Part shown: positions 38,591-40,027 of the stretch, piece by piece
Layout of the letters: every line of letters starts with the position of its first letter
How positions within the stretch are numbered: the stretch's first letter is position 1
From: Bacteroidales bacterium
GTDB lineage: Bacteria; Bacteroidota; Bacteroidia; Bacteroidales; UBA932
Length of the DNA stretch: 40,027 nt
Assembly: GCA_017464245.1 (NCBI GenBank)
Contig: JAFUDV010000027.1
Span: forward strand, 1 to 40,027
Reading direction: 5' to 3'
Program-made: the position numbers and the translations under genes
Notes under the pieces: generated by a model
Databases searched by the model: none
What the model saw: only the letters and a program-made list of their open reading frames with translations
What the model was told of the DNA's origin: nothing

Positions 38591-38962
38591 ATGGAGACGA
38601 GAGGGAAACGGGAGCTGGGAAGGCTGGGGGAGGAGATGGCCTGCGGTTTCCTCGAAGCGGAAGGTCACCGGATCCTGGAGCGGAACTGGCGCGGAAGCCA
38701 CCTGGAGGTGGACATCATCTCCGAGGCTCCGGACGGCCTGCATTTTGTAGAGGTGAAGACGCGGCTCGCCCCCGAGGGGACGGCTCCCGAGGAGAAGGTG
38801 GACGGCCGCAAACGGCAGCGCATCGGCGCCGCCGCGCTGAAATATTTGAACGGATCCGGTTCCGACCGGGAAGTCTTCTTCGACGTGGTGTCGGTCCTTT
38901 TCGACGGGCCGCGGACGGAGGTGAAGTATTTCCCCCAGGCCTGGATTCCCATGTACGTGTAA
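38591..38962 (+). CDS. yraN: YraN family (UPF0102) PD-(D/E)XK-fold protein
   Basis: A 123-residue protein. The family pattern is visible: GRLGEEMACGFLEAEGHRILERNWR, then LEVDIIS and LHFVEVKTR, which carry the Asp and E-x-K of a PD-(D/E)XK-like nuclease fold, and the end with QAWIPMY. Function is unproven; a Holliday-junction-resolvase-like fold suggests a DNA role. It starts 4 bases after mutS2, in the same operon as cdaA and mutS2. Confidence 0.92.
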   Translation: METRGKRELGRLGEEMACGFLEAEGHRILERNWRGSHLEVDIISEAPDGLHFVEVKTRLAPEGTAPEEKVDGRKRQRIGAAALKYLNGSGSDREVFFDVVSVLFDGPRTEVKYFPQAWIPMYV

Positions 38963-38977
38963 CCACATAATTGCCTT

Positions 38978-39748
38978 ATGAGCAACCATCGATACTGCGT
39001 CATCATGGCGGGCGGCTCCGAGCCCTCCGCCTATCTCCGGATGACCTATGACCGCTTCGCGAGTTTCCTGCCCAAGGAGAACATCCTCGTCGTCACCCTG
39101 GAGAAGTATGCCGGAACCGCGCGCATCCTCCTGCCGGAACTGCCGGAGGAGAACCTGCTGCGGGAGCCGCATCCCCGGAAAACCGCCCCCTGCATGGCCT
39201 ATGCCGTGTACACCCTGCTCGCCCGGGATCCGGAGGCGCTCATCGTCGCCACCCCGTGCGACCTGGTGATCCGCGACGAGAACCTGTTCGCGAAGACCGT
39301 CGGGGAGATGTTCGGGTTCGTGGAACGGCACGACGTGCTGATGACCCTCGGGATCGTCCCCAAGAACGCCGACGTGAACTTCGGCTACATCCAGGTCAAG
39401 GAGGGGAAGAACGCCTGGGAGCTGGGCCGCCCTCTGCAGGTGAAGACCTTCACGGAGAAACCCCCGCTGGAGCTGGCCGAGGTCTTCGTCCGCACCGGCG
39501 AGTTCTTCTGGAACTCCGGTATCTTCCTGTGGAAGGCCTCCGTCATCCGCGAGGAGATGGAGCGCTATCTCCCCGACGTCACCGAGCAGTTCAAGGGCTG
39601 GGAGACCGGCCTGGGGGACCCTGCCTTCATCGAGCGCGCCTATGGCGAGTGCCCCAAGATCTCCCTGGACTACGGCGTGATGGAGCGCACCGACCGCGCC
39701 TGGCTCTATCCGGCCCGCTTCGGCTGGGCCGACGTGGAAAGGCTTTGA
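38978..39748 (+). CDS. Degenerate mannose-1-phosphate guanylyltransferase-like protein
   Basis: A 256-residue relative of ManC-type nucleotidyltransferases (normally about 350 residues). Matching parts: YCVIMAGGSE at the start, MTYDRFASFLPKENILVVT, TAPCMAYAVYTLL, VKTFTEKPPLELAEVFV, FFWNSGIFLWKA and ISLDYGVME. Missing are (1) the nucleotide-binding loop G-x-G-x-R-x-x-P-L-S-R-x-x-x-P-K-Q-F, deleted in frame between MAGGSE and YLRMTYDRF (about 20-25 residues), and (2) everything after FGWADV, where the family has a metal-binding D-x-G-T-W. Both losses remove catalytic parts, so it cannot be a normal GDP-mannose enzyme. The long intact frame with normal codon use suggests it is kept for another role or decayed very recently. 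Confidence 0.75.
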   Translation: MSNHRYCVIMAGGSEPSAYLRMTYDRFASFLPKENILVVTLEKYAGTARILLPELPEENLLREPHPRKTAPCMAYAVYTLLARDPEALIVATPCDLVIRDENLFAKTVGEMFGFVERHDVLMTLGIVPKNADVNFGYIQVKEGKNAWELGRPLQVKTFTEKPPLELAEVFVRTGEFFWNSGIFLWKASVIREEMERYLPDVTEQFKGWETGLGDPAFIERAYGECPKISLDYGVMERTDRAWLYPARFGWADVERL

Positions 39749-39789
39749 GGGGGCGCTGCCTTCGAAAGAAGGTTGTGCATAAAATTGTT

Positions 39790-39826
39790 GAAAACCGCTG
39801 AAGTCGTTTGGAAATCAGCGGTTTTC
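39790..39826. terminator. 12-bp hairpin between the ManC-like gene and rplC
   Basis: Perfect arms GAAAACCGCTGA (39790-39801) and TCAGCGGTTTTC (39815-39826). The stem ends in TTTTC, as in a terminator. Its loop holds the -33 TTTG of the rplC promoter. Confidence 0.55.
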
Positions 39827-39838
39827 TTCGTACCTTTG
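39807..39838 (+). promoter_or_regulatory. Promoter of the ribosomal protein operon
   Basis: TTTG (39807-39810), a 20-base spacer and TACCTTTG (39831-39838), a perfect Bacteroidota promoter. The leader to the rplC ATG is about 70 bases. Confidence 0.85.
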
Positions 39839-39839
39839 C

Positions 39840-39861
39840 GGTCCGCAAAAGTGTGCGGGCC
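39840..39861 (+). promoter_or_regulatory. Leader hairpin before rplC
   Basis: GGTCCGCA and TGCGGGCC pair over 8 positions (one G.U) with a 6-base loop; GTGATTTTT follows. It lies at the 5' end of the leader, where autogenous ribosomal protein control or attenuation may act. No known leader family was recognised. Confidence 0.4.
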
Positions 39862-39911
39862 GTGATTTTTCGCGGTTAAAACGTTTATAAACAATTAATT
39901 AACAAACACCA

Positions 39912-40027
39912 ATGCCTGGTTTAATTGGAAAGAAAGTCGGAATGATTTCCGTCTTCGGTGCTGATGGAAAGAATGTTCCATGCACCGTCGTTGAAGCTGG
40001 TCCTTGTGTTGTCACGCAGGTTCGCAC
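39912..40027 (+). CDS. rplC: 50S ribosomal protein L3, N-terminal part (partial)
   Basis: The first 38 codons of L3: start [20 protein letters not shown] and the strand [13 protein letters not shown] are typical. The gene runs out of the window. In most bacteria rpsJ precedes rplC in the S10 operon; here the 163 bases upstream hold no rpsJ but a full promoter and a leader, so the operon begins with rplC. The upstream neighbour is the degenerate ManC-like gene. Confidence 0.95.
   Translation, partial: MPGLIGKKVGMISVFGADGKNVPCTVVEAGPCVVTQVR

Noticed and set aside
36064-38592. Open frame of about 840 codons opposite mutS2
   Set aside because: mutS2 has all motifs on the plus strand; the antisense product is a Leu/Val/Gly/His-rich shadow.
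1-40027. tRNA or rRNA genes
   Set aside because: Reading both strands I found no cloverleaf with a GTTCGAnTC-like T-arm in a gap between genes, and no rRNA-like stretch.
3-40027. An insertion splitting the str operon (fusA) from the S10 operon (rplC)
   Set aside because: The EF-G fragment at the left edge looks like the second paralogue and ends in its own terminator, so its position near rplC is not evidence of a split operon.

Overview
The window is a 40 kb piece of a GC-rich chromosome from a member of the Bacteroidota, most likely an uncultured or gut Bacteroidales. The evidence is the TAnnTTTG -7 boxes with TTG/TTTG -33 boxes about 20 bases upstream, the absence of strong Shine-Dalgarno sites, and typical families: BspA-like leucine-rich lipoprotein, DUF4252 proteins beside an ECF sigma factor, Rpn-type PD-(D/E)XK proteins, a DUF234 ATPase and a GH127 enzyme. 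A genus cannot be named from this sequence. No rRNA, tRNA, CRISPR array or complete insertion sequence was seen.

Layout. 0-0.5 kb: 3' end of a second EF-G-type factor with a terminator. 0.5-7 kb: exported carbohydrate-related enzymes (GHL10-like lipoprotein, GH127 family protein, transglutaminase-like lipoprotein), a small barrel protein, then nitroreductase and dtd. 8-9.5 kb: peroxide-stress operon (bacterioferritin-like protein, Cys peroxidase, OhrR) behind two near-identical palindromic operators. 9.5-17 kb: rsmA, then aspS-murB-murA-aminotransferase-dapF, stop-to-start coupled from aspS on. 17-18.8 kb: four-gene ECF sigma cassette with a probable autoregulated promoter. 18.8-20.5 kb: dapA-dapD. 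20.5-29.4 kb: accessory island with visibly lower GC in its second half: a DNA-binding-like regulator, a receptor-like Ser/Thr kinase, three proteins with PD-(D/E)XK-like motifs, a BspA-like lipoprotein and an ATPase remnant. 29.4-36 kb: LMW-PTP, dapB, an M20 deacylase, asd, aspartokinase-homoserine dehydrogenase, cdaA. 36-40 kb: mutS2, yraN, a degenerate ManC-like gene, and the start of rplC with its own promoter.

How it works together. The window holds candidates for every step from aspartate to meso-diaminopimelate by the succinylase route (aspartokinase, Asd, DapA, DapB, DapD, an aminotransferase, an M20 hydrolase, DapF), next to murA and murB that start peptidoglycan precursor synthesis. 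Only lysA is missing.

Most unusual signal. At least four families of structured repeats lie inside housekeeping genes, in frame (rsmA, murB, the aminotransferase, dapF, the M20 hydrolase), and one copy lies in the aspS leader. In two families the core is conserved between copies while the flanking arms are private to each copy, yet complementary within it; the mismatches are G.U wobbles apart from one bulged base. This pattern points to a proliferating element defined by single-strand folding rather than by arm sequence.
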